Part shown: positions 21,525 through 33,635 of the stretch, in pieces
Position numbering within the stretch: the first letter of the stretch is position 1
How the letters are laid out: every line of letters starts with the position of its first letter
Source of the DNA: Sesamum alatum
Lineage: Eukaryota; Streptophyta; Magnoliopsida; Lamiales; Pedaliaceae
Length of the DNA stretch: 64,000 nucleotides
Assembly (NCBI GenBank): GCA_034509735.1
Contig: JACGWO010000004.1
Coordinates: forward strand, 14,551,395 to 14,615,394
Direction of reading: 5' to 3'
Translations under genes and position numbers: made by a program
The notes under the pieces: model-generated
The model's input: the letters and a program-made list of their open reading frames with translations, nothing else
Databases searched by the model: none
Told to the model about the DNA's origin: nothing

Positions 21525-23590
21525 TGTTAGAATAGGTGACCGTGAAGCCAATCTGATTGGGCTAATGTAACCTATGTCTGGACAGTTTTAGTGTTTTAAT
21601 AAATTGTAATGAATAAGAAAATGATATTCATTTGGCTCAATACTTTGTTTGTGTTCACTTACTGCTTTATATTAACTGTTCATAGGACAAGCAAAGCCCA
21701 CAGACCGAAAATACATACTGGGAAATTGGGACTGCGCATTAGATGGTGGTTCATGAAATCAGTTTCTTCGGATCGGTCTGAAACACTCCAAGTCGAGGAA
21801 TCTCGAGATAGGGTATCGGGAATCCATGTGAGACTTGCACTAAGTAATTGCGGTCATGTTTCATCGACAAGTGCTGAGGCTCGTCCATGAAATGTTAGTA
21901 GGTCAGCCAGCTAGGTGGTTGCTGACTGAGGTGACTCGTGGGAACCATCATATGGAAGACCTTGAGTAGGGTCAGTCAGTATGACGTGTATTCCCAGTTC
22001 CAAACAGTACGAATTGATCCTTGGACTTGAGGGATTACTGAGATCACCTGCACAGCGTGCCTGTATCTTAGGTATGGCAAAGGCTGCCAAGTCGAGTAAC
22101 TCGATCGTCATATGCCCTATCTATTGCAGTCAAGATGTGTAGCGTGACAGTAGGTCCTAAGAGAGGATCCATCTCCTGTCAGAAGGCCATCGGTAATATC
22201 TCACTTTACTCTGAGGTTCGTCCCTGATAAATCTATGGCCACAGTAACTGAACAATGGGTAGGATCCCTATGACGTTTAGTGTGGACGAGGCAAGGCTTA
22301 AGTCAAGAATGGGTACCTACAGATCCATGCCCTAGACTCTAAGCAGTGAGATTGTAGATGGAAGGATAAACGTACTAAAGAGCCTAAATGGTCACACCAT
22401 AAACATTCACCTAGTCTCTAGTGCCATGGACCATTGCTAGACGGCCACCCATGGTGACGGACGAATTCCTGTCATGAGATGATTAACCTAAAGAGTCACA
22501 CACAATCCGCCCGCAACAAAGAGCCAAAATGGTCACACCATAAACATTCACCTAGTCTCTAGTGCCATGGACCGTTGCTAGATGGTCACCCATGGTGACG
22601 GACGAATTCCTGTCATGAGATAATTAACCTAAAGAGTCACGCACAATCCGCCCGCAACAAAGATATTTAATTTGGAATTGATTTAGAGAGGTTGAACAAT
22701 TTAAATTAGATTTAATCGGTTCCCTTTCCTTTCTTGGGATGTTGATTCTTTTAATTAGATTAAAAGGAATTAAATAATAAATAGAAATTTATTGGAATAA
22801 ATTAAGTGGGTTTAAAATAAATATTATTATTATTTATTTAAAAGCCCCATGGTTTATTTAAATAGGATTTAAATCCATCATAGTGATGGACAGATGAGAT
22901 TAAAGAGGAGAGATCAAGGGCCTAGATTAGTTTGACTAATCAAGCCTAGTTTGACTATGACCTTGACTAGCTAGGTCAAAATCCTAGTCAAACCATACTT
23001 CTAAAGTTGGAGTTTGAAGAGGAATATGATTCCCCTTTTATAAATACTCCTAGGATGGAACTTTAGGAAGATGATCAACAAGTGCACACACACACACACA
23101 CAAGGCACGATCGACTCTCTCCTCTCTCGTCCCATCCCCCATTTTCCCGAGAAAGGTTTTGGTTCCTTGTTTCATACAAGTGAACCCAAAAGAGGATTGA
23201 TCACATTAACTAATAATGATTGGTTGATCCATCCTCTCTAAAATATACACTTGGTTTTTCGCTAGCACAAGGATCAAGATACATGGGCGGATTGCGTGTA
23301 CGATTTAGAGGGTCTCTCATTCCAGATCTTGGTGCAAAATAGGGAATAACGCGAGTAACGGTTTGAAGACAAAACTACAACCAGGTAGGTTCCTTTTAAT
23401 GTTGAGCCTTCGATTTCTTACCCTATGGCCTCCATGATATGTATGTTTTATTTAGTCATGAGATACACCGAATGCCTGGGAGGTTCAAGGGAACACCCCT
23501 TGAACGTGTTATTTATATATTTTGTACGAGCATGTTTTAAATTCATGTTTTACTTTATATCGCCCTTCCGCATTCGCGCATTCGCGGTCG
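21525..23590 (+). repeat. Copia LTR copy B
   Basis: Starts TGTTAGAATAGGTGACC at 21525 and is collinear with copy C in reverse over about 2 kb, to 'ggttcaagggaacacccc' (about 23482) and slightly beyond. It contains a 141-bp tandem duplication and a (CA)n run at about 23084-23102. The right edge is blurred by the GC-rich spacer; no primer site follows it. Confidence 0.75.
22381..22662 (+). repeat. two tandem 141-bp units inside LTR B
   Basis: Units 22381-22521 and 22522-22662 each run from 'ggtcacaccataaacattc' through 'gtgccatggacc' and 'acctaaagagtcac' to 'cccgcaacaaag'. They differ at only a few bases, so the duplication is recent relative to LTR divergence. Confidence 0.9.
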
Positions 23591-24125
23591 CCCCAGCCTA
23601 CCGCCTGCGCGCGCTAGGCATGCTGGCAGGGCGTGCGCGCACAGGCACCCCTTGCCTGCGCGTACGCCTGACTGTTGCCTTGCGCGCGCGGCCACAGGCT
23701 AGCCAACCTTTCGCCCGCGTCCGTCGGGCGCGCTGGTTGGGCGGCCGCGCACAACTCCCTTGCCTGTGCGTACTACATAGCTGCACTACCTTCCGCGCAT
23801 GGCCGAGGCGTGCGGGCGCGCCTGACGAGTAGCTCGCGCACGCTGGGCGGGCAGCCGCACAAAGATTCCCCTGCCTGTGCGCACTGCCCTATTGGCATCC
23901 TTGCATGAGTGGCCGATAGGCCTACGCGTCTGCCTGTAGCACGCGCTGGACATGCTGGCAGGGTGCGCGCGCACGCAGGCTCCTCTGCCTATGCATGTGC
24001 ACGCGGTCAGCAGCAAACGTGTTTGTTGCTTGCACGCGTTGTGCGCGCCTTGCCGCGCGGCCGCGCGCAGGCTCCACTGCCTACGCGCGCGGTCAACCGA
24101 CGGCTGCCGCTGTCGTCGTTTTCTA
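23560..24125. repeat. GC-rich spacer with degenerate repeats between inverted LTRs
   Basis: Strikingly rich in CpG and 'gcgcgc' words amid AT-rich surroundings. A loose unit of roughly 80-130 bp recurs ('gctggcagggtgcgcgcgcac', 'ccttgcctgtgcg', 'ctctgcctatgcatgtgc'). Several long open frames here are a by-product of GC content; none is conserved between units. A shorter similar patch follows LTR D at 36243-36315. It is probably LTR-proximal leader of this Copia family. Confidence 0.65.
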
Positions 24126-24332
24126 TTTTCGTCGATCTTTCTGCCTCGTTTTCTCCAAGAAACCAAGAAAATATTTCAAGAACAACAAGAAATCCATTAT
24201 TCAAATTTTAAGTGCAAAATTTACGCAATGAATCCCATAGTTTACACCATGCTTTAAAACAAAAATAAAGCCACATAATTATGCATATACATGTATAGCA
24301 CATAAAACCCTAGGCCTATACACCCAACTGGA

Positions 24333-24343
24333 CTCTGATACCA
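24333..24343 (-). other. primer binding site of Copia copy C
   Basis: On the minus strand this is TGGTATCAGAG, complementary to the 3' end of initiator methionine tRNA as used by most plant Copia elements. It follows the LTR C end (24345) after one base. Confidence 0.85.
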
Positions 24344-24344
24344 C

Positions 24345-26304
24345 TGTAACGTATACTTGATTGTCTCGGGAGGAAGTAGGAATGCTGCAGTGTGGAAATA
24401 TAAAACAAGAAATGGAAACATGCTTAAAGAAACGGAATTTAAAGAGCTCGTTCAAAGGGTGTTCCCTTGAACCTCACAGGCGTTCGGTATATCTCATGAA
24501 TAAAGGAAAGCATGTAGAATTCATGGTGGCCATAGGGTTGCAACAAAGAAGACTAAAACCGAGACTTACCCATTGTAGTCTCTCTTCGAATGGCTACATG
24601 CGTTGTTCCACGTTTTGCCACCGAGATCCCAAAACAGGAACCCTCTAAATCGTCCATGCAATTCACCGGATCTTGACTTTCCGTGCTAGCAAGAGATCAA
24701 GAAGAATAGGGAGGACACATCGACCTAGAGTAATGAATTAACGTGATCGGTTCGTCTAGTGTTCCCTTGTATAAAAGACAAGGAAACTAGGCTTTCTTGG
24801 GGTGAAGAGGAGAGGGGATGAGTTTGAGAGGAGAGGGATCAGCCGTGTGTGTGTGAGATGGTTGAGGCATTAGTGTGTGTGTGTATTTGAGTATTTATAG
24901 GAAAGGGGTTTTCCTACTCCTACTCAAACTCTTCTAAGAGGGGCACACTTTGACTAGGATTTGACCTAGTCAACTTAAGACTATGACTAAGTCAAACTTT
25001 AATCATGGCCTTCCATCTCATAAATCCTTCTAGAATCAATCTCATCCGTCCATCGCTTGATGGGCTTTATGGAATATTTTAAATTCTATTTAAAGTTGTC
25101 CATTGGACTCCTAATAAATATTAAATAAATATTTGAGCCCATTCCTCAACTCCATAAATCCTATTTATAAGTCAAGTATATTTAATCTAATTAAAGACTT
25201 GATACTCCAAGAAGAAAACCAATTTAATCCCATTAAATTGTTCGATCTCCCGGAATTAATTTCAAATTAATTCCTCTATCACCGGTGAATTGTGTGTGAC
25301 TCTTTAGGTTCACCCTTAGGTAGACTTGGCCGAATTCCCACATCATATGATAGGAACTCGTCCGTCCCCATGGATGGTCACCTAGCAACGATCTATGGCA
25401 CTAGAGACTAGGTGAATATCATGGCATGAACATTTTGGTTCTTGAGTACGTATGTCCTTCCGTCTACTACGTCACGACCTTAGTCTAGGGTATGGACTTT
25501 AGATCTCGATACCCATTCTTGACTTAGGCCTAGGCTCGTCAATACTAAACGTCACTGGGATCCCATCCCGCTGTTCAGTTACTGTGGCCACAGATTTATA
25601 GAGAACAAGTCTCAGAGTATATGTGAGATACTACCATCAATCGTTTGATAGGAGACAGATTCTATTTTAGGACCTACTGTCCATACTATACATCTTTGTT
25701 GTACTAGATAAGGCTTATAGCGACCACGTCTTTCGACTTGGTAGCCTGTTGCCAAAGCTAAGATACAGGCATGGTGTGTATGTGAACAAAGTAGTCCCTC
25801 AAGTCCGAGGACCAATCTCGTACTGTTGGAATCGGGAATTCAAGTCATACCGACCAACTCTACTCAAGGTTTCCCATGTGATGATTTCTGTGAGTCACCC
25901 CAGTCAGTCGCCACCAAGCTGTCGAACCCACTAGCATTGCATGGACGACCCTCTTCACTTGTCGATGAAAACGACTGCAATTATTTAGTGCAAGTCTCGA
26001 AGATCATCGATACCCAATCTCGAGGTCCTTCGACTTGGAGTATTTCAGACCGATCCACAGAAACTAATTTCATGACTTGCAAACCTATGCGCAGTCCAGT
26101 TTCTTGGATTAACCTTTCGGTCTGTTGGCTTTGGTTGTGCATTGAATAGTCACATAAATTAAAACAATAAGTGAACACAATCAAAGTATTAGTACCGTAA
26201 CTGAATATCCCTTTCATTCAGAATGAACTTTATTTAAATACCTAATGTCAGAAATATGTTACATAAGCCCAACAAAATTGGCTTCACGGTCACCTATTCT
26301 AACA
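24345..26304 (-). repeat. Copia LTR copy C (inverted)
   Basis: On the minus strand it starts TGTTAGAATAGGTGACC at 26304 and ends ...ACGTTACA at 24345, next to a primer site, so it is a 5' LTR of 1960 bp. It is an inverted counterpart of copy B. The internal region behind it is lost apart from leader-like sequence down to about 23590. On its right side TNP2 coding sequence resumes at once. Confidence 0.85.
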
Positions 26305-26306
26305 TA

Positions 26307-26538
26307 TCGCATATCAGCCAGAGGAAGTCATACCTCTCCCTGAAGTTGCTACCAACACCCAGACATACAACCTGCATGATCTTGATGGTATACAACTTTT
26401 TGTTGACCTTTCTATGGCACAACAACGGGAAGCAGGAATATCCCGAACACCCCATGATGACCCGGATATTGAAGAAGACGATGATGATATGTTTCGATGA
26501 CTATGAGACTGATGCATACGACGCTTGGATATTTTAGT
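26307..26538 (+). pseudogene. TNP2-like CACTA transposase, C-terminal tail
   Basis: The frame reads AYQPEEVIPLPEVATN, then LDGIQLFVDLSMAQQ, then PDIEEDDDD; after a one-base frame change it continues FDDYETDAYDAW to a stop. An acidic tail after the 'LxGIxxFVDLS' block is usual at the end of TNP2-type proteins. It continues the gene interrupted at 20313, with the central-to-C-terminal part (roughly 2 kb by family length) missing. Confidence 0.65.
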
Positions 26539-26627
26539 TTATATTATTTTATGAATATTTTAAATTATGTTGTAATGAAATATTTAAGTTCACGTTATTT
26601 TATGAATAGTTTTTTTTTAAAAAAAAA

Positions 26628-27052
26628 GGGTAAATTACATCTACCTCCCTTCAGGTTTGGTGTAATTACAAATACCCCCTCGTTGTTTGAAAAATTACAA
26701 GTACCCCCTGAGGTTTGTAACTGTCTAACAAATAACTCATTTTCATCCATTTTTATGGGTGAATTGGCCAAAATGTCCTTACGCATTTTATTTAAATTTT
26801 AAAATTCTTTGAATTTTTTGGACTACAATATGCAGGGAGAGGTTTTTAAAATTTTTTACACAGAGGAGGTAATAATGCAGTTTGCCTCGACTGATTTTTT
26901 TGTAGTTTAACTAAAGAATCAAGGGTAAAATGATCAATTTCAGGCCTTTGGTTGAAAATTACAAACCTCAGGGGGATATTTGTAATTTTTCAAACAACGA
27001 GGGGGTATTCGTAATTATGTCAAACCTTAGGGGAGGTAGATGTAATTTATCC
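26628..27052. mobile_element. Mutator-type MITE
   Basis: Terminal inverted repeats of about 90 bp: the left end 'gggtaaattacatctacctcc' class sequence is mirrored at the right ('ggtagatgtaatttatcc'), continuing through 'aaataccccctcgttgtttg' and its inverse. Flanks are A-runs, so the target duplication cannot be judged. It sits just downstream of the TNP2 stop. No coding capacity. Confidence 0.8.
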
Positions 27053-28232
27053 TAAAAAAATTAAATTGGAATGGCCCTTAATAAAGCAAACCGTTATAGT
27101 AGTCGTTCCAACCACCTTTATAATTGGCGGGCTCCCAAAATGTCATTTAGTGCCAAACGAAATTATAGGGGGGAAATGAAATATTTTGGAAAGACCAAAG
27201 ATACTGGTCGTTCCAAAAGCCGTTCCATGTTATTGTTTTGGCAAAAATTTCTAAATATATGAGCTGTCACCAAATTTTAAAATCTTGTTACTTGAGTAGT
27301 TCCAATAGCCGTTCCAAAAGTTTGCTACTAAAGCCACTACAATATGTGTTTCAATTTCCCACATTATGTTTCCAACTACGATATCTTACAATTCGTGCCC
27401 AGATTCATACCAAACTTAACTACATATAAGACTCTATTAATTCGATCATATCTAACGGTCTGATTTAAAATCACATGGCCTGATCCAATAATGCACTGGT
27501 CGAAAGAGTACTCACATGTTTCGGATACAGAAACTCGACATCCATGTACCAAATTAGACTAGAACGTCATCGAATGTATTCTTTTTTCGACTTTATCATA
27601 CCTAACAGCGTGATCTAAATTTTGACAATCTAATTAAGTGATGCAGTATAATAATATAAGATGATAGTTACATCAGTGTAATACTAACAATTATAAATAT
27701 GCAAACTTATTTCATATTGTGACCATATATCAATTTCAGTTCAAAATGTAAGCATTTTCCATTGTGTTATTCCACATATCATTCACTTTTATTCAACATT
27801 AACGTGTCTGGTACGGATTTTTAATAATTGTTATGGATTTTTCTTGGAAAATATTTTCTCATTTGCATCTCCCTTTGGAACGGCTTTTTATACGGTAAAC
27901 CAAAATGGTGTCGTTTAGGACTAGAATGAATATTCTACATAAGCTTTGCAACTCCCTTTTGAATGGATTTATGTACGGAACCCAAAATGGGGTCGTTTTG
28001 GACTAGGATAAATATTCCATATAAGCTTTGTAGTTCCGTTTGGAATGGCTTTATATATGATAACACAAAACGATGCCATTTATGATAAATCTTCTATATA
28101 AGTTTTGAAATTTAGTTTGGAATGACCTTATTTACGATCTCAAGGTTTGTAACGAAAGGTTTGGAATGGCCGTTAAGCGGGTTGGAGTTTTGGAATTCAT
28201 TTTGGAGCAGCCACGAAGCCGTTCCATTTTTT
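27053..28232 (+). promoter_or_regulatory. internal non-coding region of the CACTA element, upstream of the second gene
   Basis: Contains several 'gccgttcc' motifs (27109, 27204, 27311, 28218) and a stretch ('tacgatatctta', 'atatctaacggt', 'gatagttacatcagtgtaata') that is homologous to 52300-52610 and 53000-53320 in the other CACTA element. It therefore appears to be a conserved part of the family, probably the promoter region of the TNPA-like gene. Confidence 0.6.
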
Positions 28233-28247
28233 TTATATATATAAATA
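28233..28247 (+). promoter_or_regulatory. TATA box of the CACTA second gene
   Basis: 'ttatatatataaata' directly follows a 'gccgttcc' motif at 28218 and precedes a CT-rich leader. The same arrangement (motif, TATA, CT/CCG-rich leader) recurs at 53641-53910. Confidence 0.55.
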
Positions 28248-28261
28248 GGGCACTTAAAAGA

Positions 28262-28320
28262 TTCCCCCCTCCCCCCTCCATCTATTCATCTTCTTCATCT
28301 CCCTCCCAAACCCCTCTCTG

Positions 28321-28357
<37 letters not shown>

Positions 28358-28572
28358 TCGCGATCCACTACCACCTCTATTCGTCGCCTCCTCATCCTCA
28401 TCCTCCACCACCCTCTCTCTCAAATCCACTACCACCACCTCTGTCTGCCGCCTCCACCACCCTCTCTCTCTCTCAAATCCACCACCACCACCTCTGGGTG
28501 CCCCCCTCACCCTCTCTCTCTCAAATCCACCACCACCACCACCACCACCCTCTCACTCTCTCTCTCTCTCTA
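28262..28572 (+). repeat. CT-rich leader with (CT)n and CCA/CAC runs
   Basis: A pure (CT)n run at about 28323-28353 is followed by imperfect CCACCA and CTCTCT runs. The open frame through it encodes only Ser/Leu and Pro/Thr runs and is not a credible gene. Confidence 0.75.
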
Positions 28573-28979
28573 ATATGGTCTATAATATAGTTTATAATAG
28601 TTTATAATAATTTTTAATATATTATACTGAAAAATATTATTATAATAGATTTTATAAACATTACATTATTATATATATATTTATAATATATTACTGTTGT
28701 CATTTTAGGATAATTTAGAAAATAGGAAATTAGAATAATTCAAAAAAAAAATAGAAAAACTTTTTGGACTTAGTACACCTTTTAGGAAAATTTTTGGGCT
28801 TTAGTCTCATTTTAGGAAAAATGACAAGGATTTAGTGCACATTTTGTGAAAATTATGGAATTTAGTGCACATTTTAGTAATATACTTTAAGACAATATAT
28901 TAGTTTACTACATAATATAATCAATATAATTTTATACATAATATAATACAATTAATAGTTTTTAATATTAAAATTTCAC

Positions 28980-30550
28980 ATTATATATAGATCTATGAAG
29001 ACCGGAACCCCCTCCCCCCTTGGTCATGGTCGTGGTTGCGGTGGGGGCCGCTGAGTCCTGCTCTCGCCGTTGATGCGGAAGCACTCCCAGCACCACCAAC
29101 CCCACCTCCAGAGCCAACATCTGTGCCACATACCCCACGAGGGGATCCCGCCACAGTGGGGACATCGGAAGCAGGGGCGAGCAGTTTACAGCCCCCGCTC
29201 TCCCCCCCCCCCCCCGCCCCTCGGCAGTGGGATTCACCACCACCACCACCACAACCAACAACATCAGTGCCACCACCTTCTAGCCATCACTATATCAGCC
29301 TCCGGGATGGGAGGTAAAGAAACAATTTTATTAATCTGTTTTCAATGCATTTTTCTATTTTTAATAATTATTTTTTTCAGGTCGAATCGAGATTTTCACA
29401 GCGCAATCGATGTTACTGTAAGCAACCATTATCCTCATCCTTGAGGATGTATATCGCAGAGCACGCTGGAGCACCAGCTCTTCTTATTTGACAATCTAAA
29501 GGTAAGAATTGTTATTTTTTTTATTTATATGTATAAATTTTTAAAATTTTTGCATTACGTTTGACAATTTTTTGTACTATATCAATTTGCAACTTACTTA
29601 CTGGTGGGACTGCAATGAGGAATCAATGTTAAAGATCTTCAAGTAGCAGGCCAATAGGTTCCTGCAGAAGTGGTTCGCGGACGCCCGAGCACAATTGTCC
29701 TAGACAAGCAGATCTAGCAAAAACTACTGGAGTATTGAGTGAGCCCAGACTTCAACGCGACCTCGATGAAGAATAAGACCAATCGGGCGGCCAACCGGCA
29801 GTAGCAACAACAGTGTACCACGGGGGATCATCCCCCATTGGGATGGACAAAAAGAAGATGATAAGCATCTTCTTTTCTTTTTTTTTTTTGTTTTAAATTT
29901 TTTATAAGAATTAATTACCTACATATCTTTTCTAACTCTTGGACAGGACGCACAACTCGGACGCCCTGTCAAATAGATGGAGGTCTTCTCCAAGTTATAC
30001 AAAAGGAATGAGGAGGGGGCAGTGGAGCGGCCCGAGGGCAGAGGATCACGGTAAAGCCGTTCCGTTAATTATAATTTTTTTTAAAATTGAAATTAATTTA
30101 TTTATTTTCACTAATCACTTAATCCGTTGCGCAAGATACATTCCAAAGGATGATGGAGGAACAACATATCCTGCTAACGACTGATCAACAAGATCCTACA
30201 TCATCTTGTCAAAACTCGGTAGCCCTGACTGAGCAGCAAAATGTGGATTGCGGCAGTGGGCGGCCGGAAGAGGGGCCGTGTATTCGATCTCAATTCTGAG
30301 GCCCACCACACCATTGCTGGACCATCACATCCCAACTGCTTGTCCACTACTTCATCATACTAGCCATTGCATCCCCAACGTCCAGACTTGGATGACCATC
30401 TCACGAGGATCGAGGAGTTGCTGGAGCGTTGGGTGACCACCGGAGCTCCCCTCCACCACTAACCATCCTAGCCTCCAGCTGATCCGTCGGCTCCCAACGC
30501 AGAGGCAAAAGACGGTGTTGGTGCTGCTGATGGGGAGCACGATCTGAATT
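28980..30550 (+). pseudogene. TNPA-like CACTA accessory gene (Transposase_24 type)
   Basis: A proline-rich N-terminal exon (to about 29316, ending 'SLRDGR') is followed by decayed exons. 29595-29700 reads EESMLKIFK and ANRFLQKWFADARAQ. About 29764-29860 reads MKNKTNRAANRQ, with GDHPPLGWTKR after it. About 29947-30040 reads DAQLGRPV, MEVFSKLYKRN. About 30240-30290 reads MWIAAVGGRKRGRVF. The last exon ends PDLDDHLTRIEELLERWV...GEHDLN at 30550. These are the successive blocks of the Transposase_24 family, the second protein of plant CACTA elements, thought to bind subterminal repeats. Introns are suggested by AT-rich gaps at 29317-29380, 29500-29590 and 29865-29945. Stops at many positions show it is dead. 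Confidence 0.75.
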
Positions 30551-30780
30551 AGGGTTGTTTTACTTTTTTATTTTTTTCAATTTGTATGTACATTATATAA
30601 ACAAATTTTAAATACTGTTTGAATTTTGTAAATTATATTGGTACTATTTTTTTGCTAGATAATTTATAAAAGACTTCACATTTAACAAATTCAACAAAAA
30701 AAAATATAACTAAAAATTCAACAAAATATTATAAAAATGAATATTATAATAATTTAAATATAAATATTTTATTTAAAAAA

Positions 30781-31102
30781 TATACTAAATTTGTAACGCC
30801 TTCTGTAACGGTTCTGGGAGGACACTTCATTAGCACACAACCTGGAAGCAATTCCTAAGACCGTTCCAATAAATTCAATATGCTATTACAAAAGCGGTCC
30901 AAGAATCGTAATGAAATAAGTTACAAACATTAGTATCTCACTTTTTGAAAACACATTACTAAAACACAAATAAAAACTACTATAATGGCCATTACAACAT
31001 GTGTGAACAATTTGTATTACAAAAGGAGGTACAAACACCGCTACAAAAAAAGGATGACCGTTACAAAGATAGTTCAGGAGACCGTTCCAATAATGATAAA
31101 CA
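30781..31102 (+). promoter_or_regulatory. CACTA 3' subterminal motif array (first part)
   Basis: Repeats of 'ttgtaacg', 'accgttcca', 'attacaaaag' and 'accgttacaaa' in mostly one orientation, matching the array at 56336-56930 of the complete element. It is cut at about 31102 by a LINE. Confidence 0.65.
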
Positions 31103-33620
31103 ATTTTTTTTGAAGGGGGAATTAGTAATTTTATTACGTCGGCAAATCAACCAAGAGAAAATCATGACAATGAGAGGGGGGATCCGGAAGACCTTCTTCA
31201 ATGTCAAAAGCATTAAGAGGAAGCGAATGGGCAACACAATTCCCAATAGATGAATAAGATTAACAATTGTTCCCATAAAGGATGAGCACTTACTGGGATC
31301 CAAGAGTTGTTTGTGGAGGTTTGCACAATCCCCTTCAAATTTAACTTTGCGCCATTGACGACGAACTGTCAGTTCCACAACCGTTTTCGCAACCCAGGCT
31401 TTTGCAACTTCTGGAGTGAATGTTCTGTGAAGTCAAGAAACATACCACATGATACATTTCCCTTTAGAATTCTGAGCAATCACCCTAGCACTGAATTCTC
31501 CCGCGGCTTGGAAAATTGCAGCATCAGAATTAAGTTCAACAACACCAGATTCTAGGGGTTTTCACGCCAAAGGAACAGGAGTATTATCAAGGATTGGCTG
31601 AGTCGCCAAAGCACCTGCAAACTATTCGAGATAATCATGTGCAAAAGAAATCACCTGATCGGGATGAAGAGATTCGCCATTTGACCATTTCCATTGTGGT
31701 TCCACCAAATGCTCCAACGGATAATTAAAAATAGATCGAAATCCTGTGATTCCAATAGTTTATGTGCATTCAAAATCCAGTCTCGAGCATTAGAACACCG
31801 ATTGGATACCACCACCCATCTCAAGTTAGACAAACATCAAACCATCCTACTAAAGTGACAATGTAAGAAAGTGTGGTAGCTTGTTTCGTTAGGTTCCTAA
31901 TAGAGAGGGCAACACATATCAGAGTTAAGGAAACAGGGTTTGAAATTTGATCCTGTGAGGAGAGAATTGGAACAAAGACGCCAGATAAAGACCTTGACTT
32001 TATTAGGCACATTTGCATTTCAGAAACCAAGCCACCCAATTTTGTGGGACTGAGAATTCGAAATGGATGAACTAGGATCCTGACTCCGCCCAGAGTTGCA
32101 AATCAAAGGATAGACCGATCGAACTGAAAAAGTACCTAATTTAGTGAAGTGCCAAATTATATCATCCCTCAGCCCAGTTCTACATAGAGGGAAGGAAAGG
32201 ATAGCCCGACTTTCTTGTGGTAGAAAGATGGATTCGACTAGCGGGGCATCCCAATCATTTCCAAGAACGTCCATGAGACTGTTGACTGTTGTAGGCGGAG
32301 GCAGTGGTCCTAGCTGGATACTGGGGCTAACGGAGGGCTCTCGGGGAATCCACAGATCAATCTAAATCCTCATAGTGCGGCCATCGCCGGTCCTCCATCG
32401 AAGACCTCTTTAGATAACCGATTTAGAGGAAAGAATACTATGCCATGCGAGTGAAGGTCGTGATCCCAGCTCTGCCTCAAGGATCTAATACTTTGGAAAG
32501 TAGCGAGCTCGCAAGAGTGGACTCACCAAGGATTTGGGGTGGTTAAGGATCCACCAAAACTGCTTAGCAAGCATGGCAATATTAAATGCAAATTTTCAAA
32601 TTTCTCAATCTAAGTTCCCCAAACATTTTAGAAGTAGTCAAACGTGCCTAAGGGAGCCAGTGGATTTTCTTATCACCCTAGTTCCATCAAAAATTAGCTA
32701 TCATACCTTTAAATTTCCCGAATAAGGCCTTCCGGAAGCCGGGTAACCCCCATGGCATAGGTCGGAATAGCCCGCACCACTGCCTTGATAAGCACTTCCT
32801 TTCTCATTTGGGAGAGTTGACGTTCATTCCAAGTGCTGAATTTTTACCAAATATGTTCCCTAAGAAAGTTGAAAACCTCCTTCTTGGAACACCCAACAAC
32901 GGATAGAAGCCCTAAGTATTTCTCGTGTTTATCGGCACATTTAATTCCCAAGCCTGTCGAGATATCCTCTTTGAGGAACTAAAGACCACGACCGACTTAT
33001 CAAAGTTAACATCCTATCCCGATGCTTTAGCAAAAACCTATAAGATAGATTGAATACAATGCATAGCTTTTAAAAAGGCTTGGCAGCAGATAAGTGTACT
33101 GACAGAAAAAAGGAGATGAGATATACTAAAGGGCACTTCAACAAGCCCGTACGCCTTGTAAGTTACTAGATGCGCTTTGGCCTTTGAGATCAACGAGGTA
33201 AGGTCATCCGTACAGAACAAGTAAAGGTAAGGCGAGAGTGGGTCATCTTGACATAGCCCGCGTTCCGGAAGTATGTGACCAAATTGTCTGCCACTGAGCA
33301 TAATCGAATACGACAGAAGAGACACACAAGAGAATAAGATCAATGAAACGAGCATGAAAACCTAACTTAAATAGTACCTAACGGAGGAAGCTCCACTCAA
33401 CTTTATCACATGCCTTGCTTTATCCAATCTGATAGCCATGTGTCCCGCATTGCCCCCATTCTTATTCTTAAGGAAATGGTTAATGTCAAAGGCAACTAGA
33501 ATATTATCGGAAATAAGCCTATCAGGAAGAAATGCTGATTGGGTGGGGGAAATGATATGATCAAGAAAGGGCTTATGCCTATTAGCAATGCACTTAGTAG
33601 CAATCCGCATCACTACGTTA
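31103..33620 (-). mobile_element. 5'-truncated LINE (L1 type)
   Basis: On the minus strand the order is: reverse transcriptase (33613-33362: NRHKPFLDHIISPTQSAF, RLISDNILVAF), later RT parts with frame breaks, the zf-RVT zinc-binding region (about 32180-32050: DDIIWHFTKLGTFSVRSVY), and RNase H (31490-31130: ELNSDAAIFQAAGEFSARV in a shifted frame, then RRQWRKVKFEGDCANL). A short A-run ends it at about 31103. It lacks ORF1 and the endonuclease, so it is 5'-truncated as most LINE copies are. Many stops and frame changes. It lies inside the CACTA 3' motif array. Flanking duplication not resolved. Confidence 0.8.
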
Positions 33621-33635
33621 GGCTTTAATAAATTT

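Noticed and set aside
23425..24257. Several overlapping open frames of 60-135 codons on both strands
   Set aside because: They exist because the block is GC-rich and stop codons are rare. Composition is Arg/Ala-rich in all frames and the repeat units do not conserve any one frame.
28166..28573. 135-codon frame with Ser/Leu and Pro/Thr runs
   Set aside because: It translates a (CT)n and CCA-rich leader right after a TATA box in the CACTA element; no non-repetitive protein signal.
31303..32725. Plus-strand frames across the LINE
   Set aside because: The coding signal (RT, zf-RVT, RNase H) is on the minus strand; these are antisense shadows.
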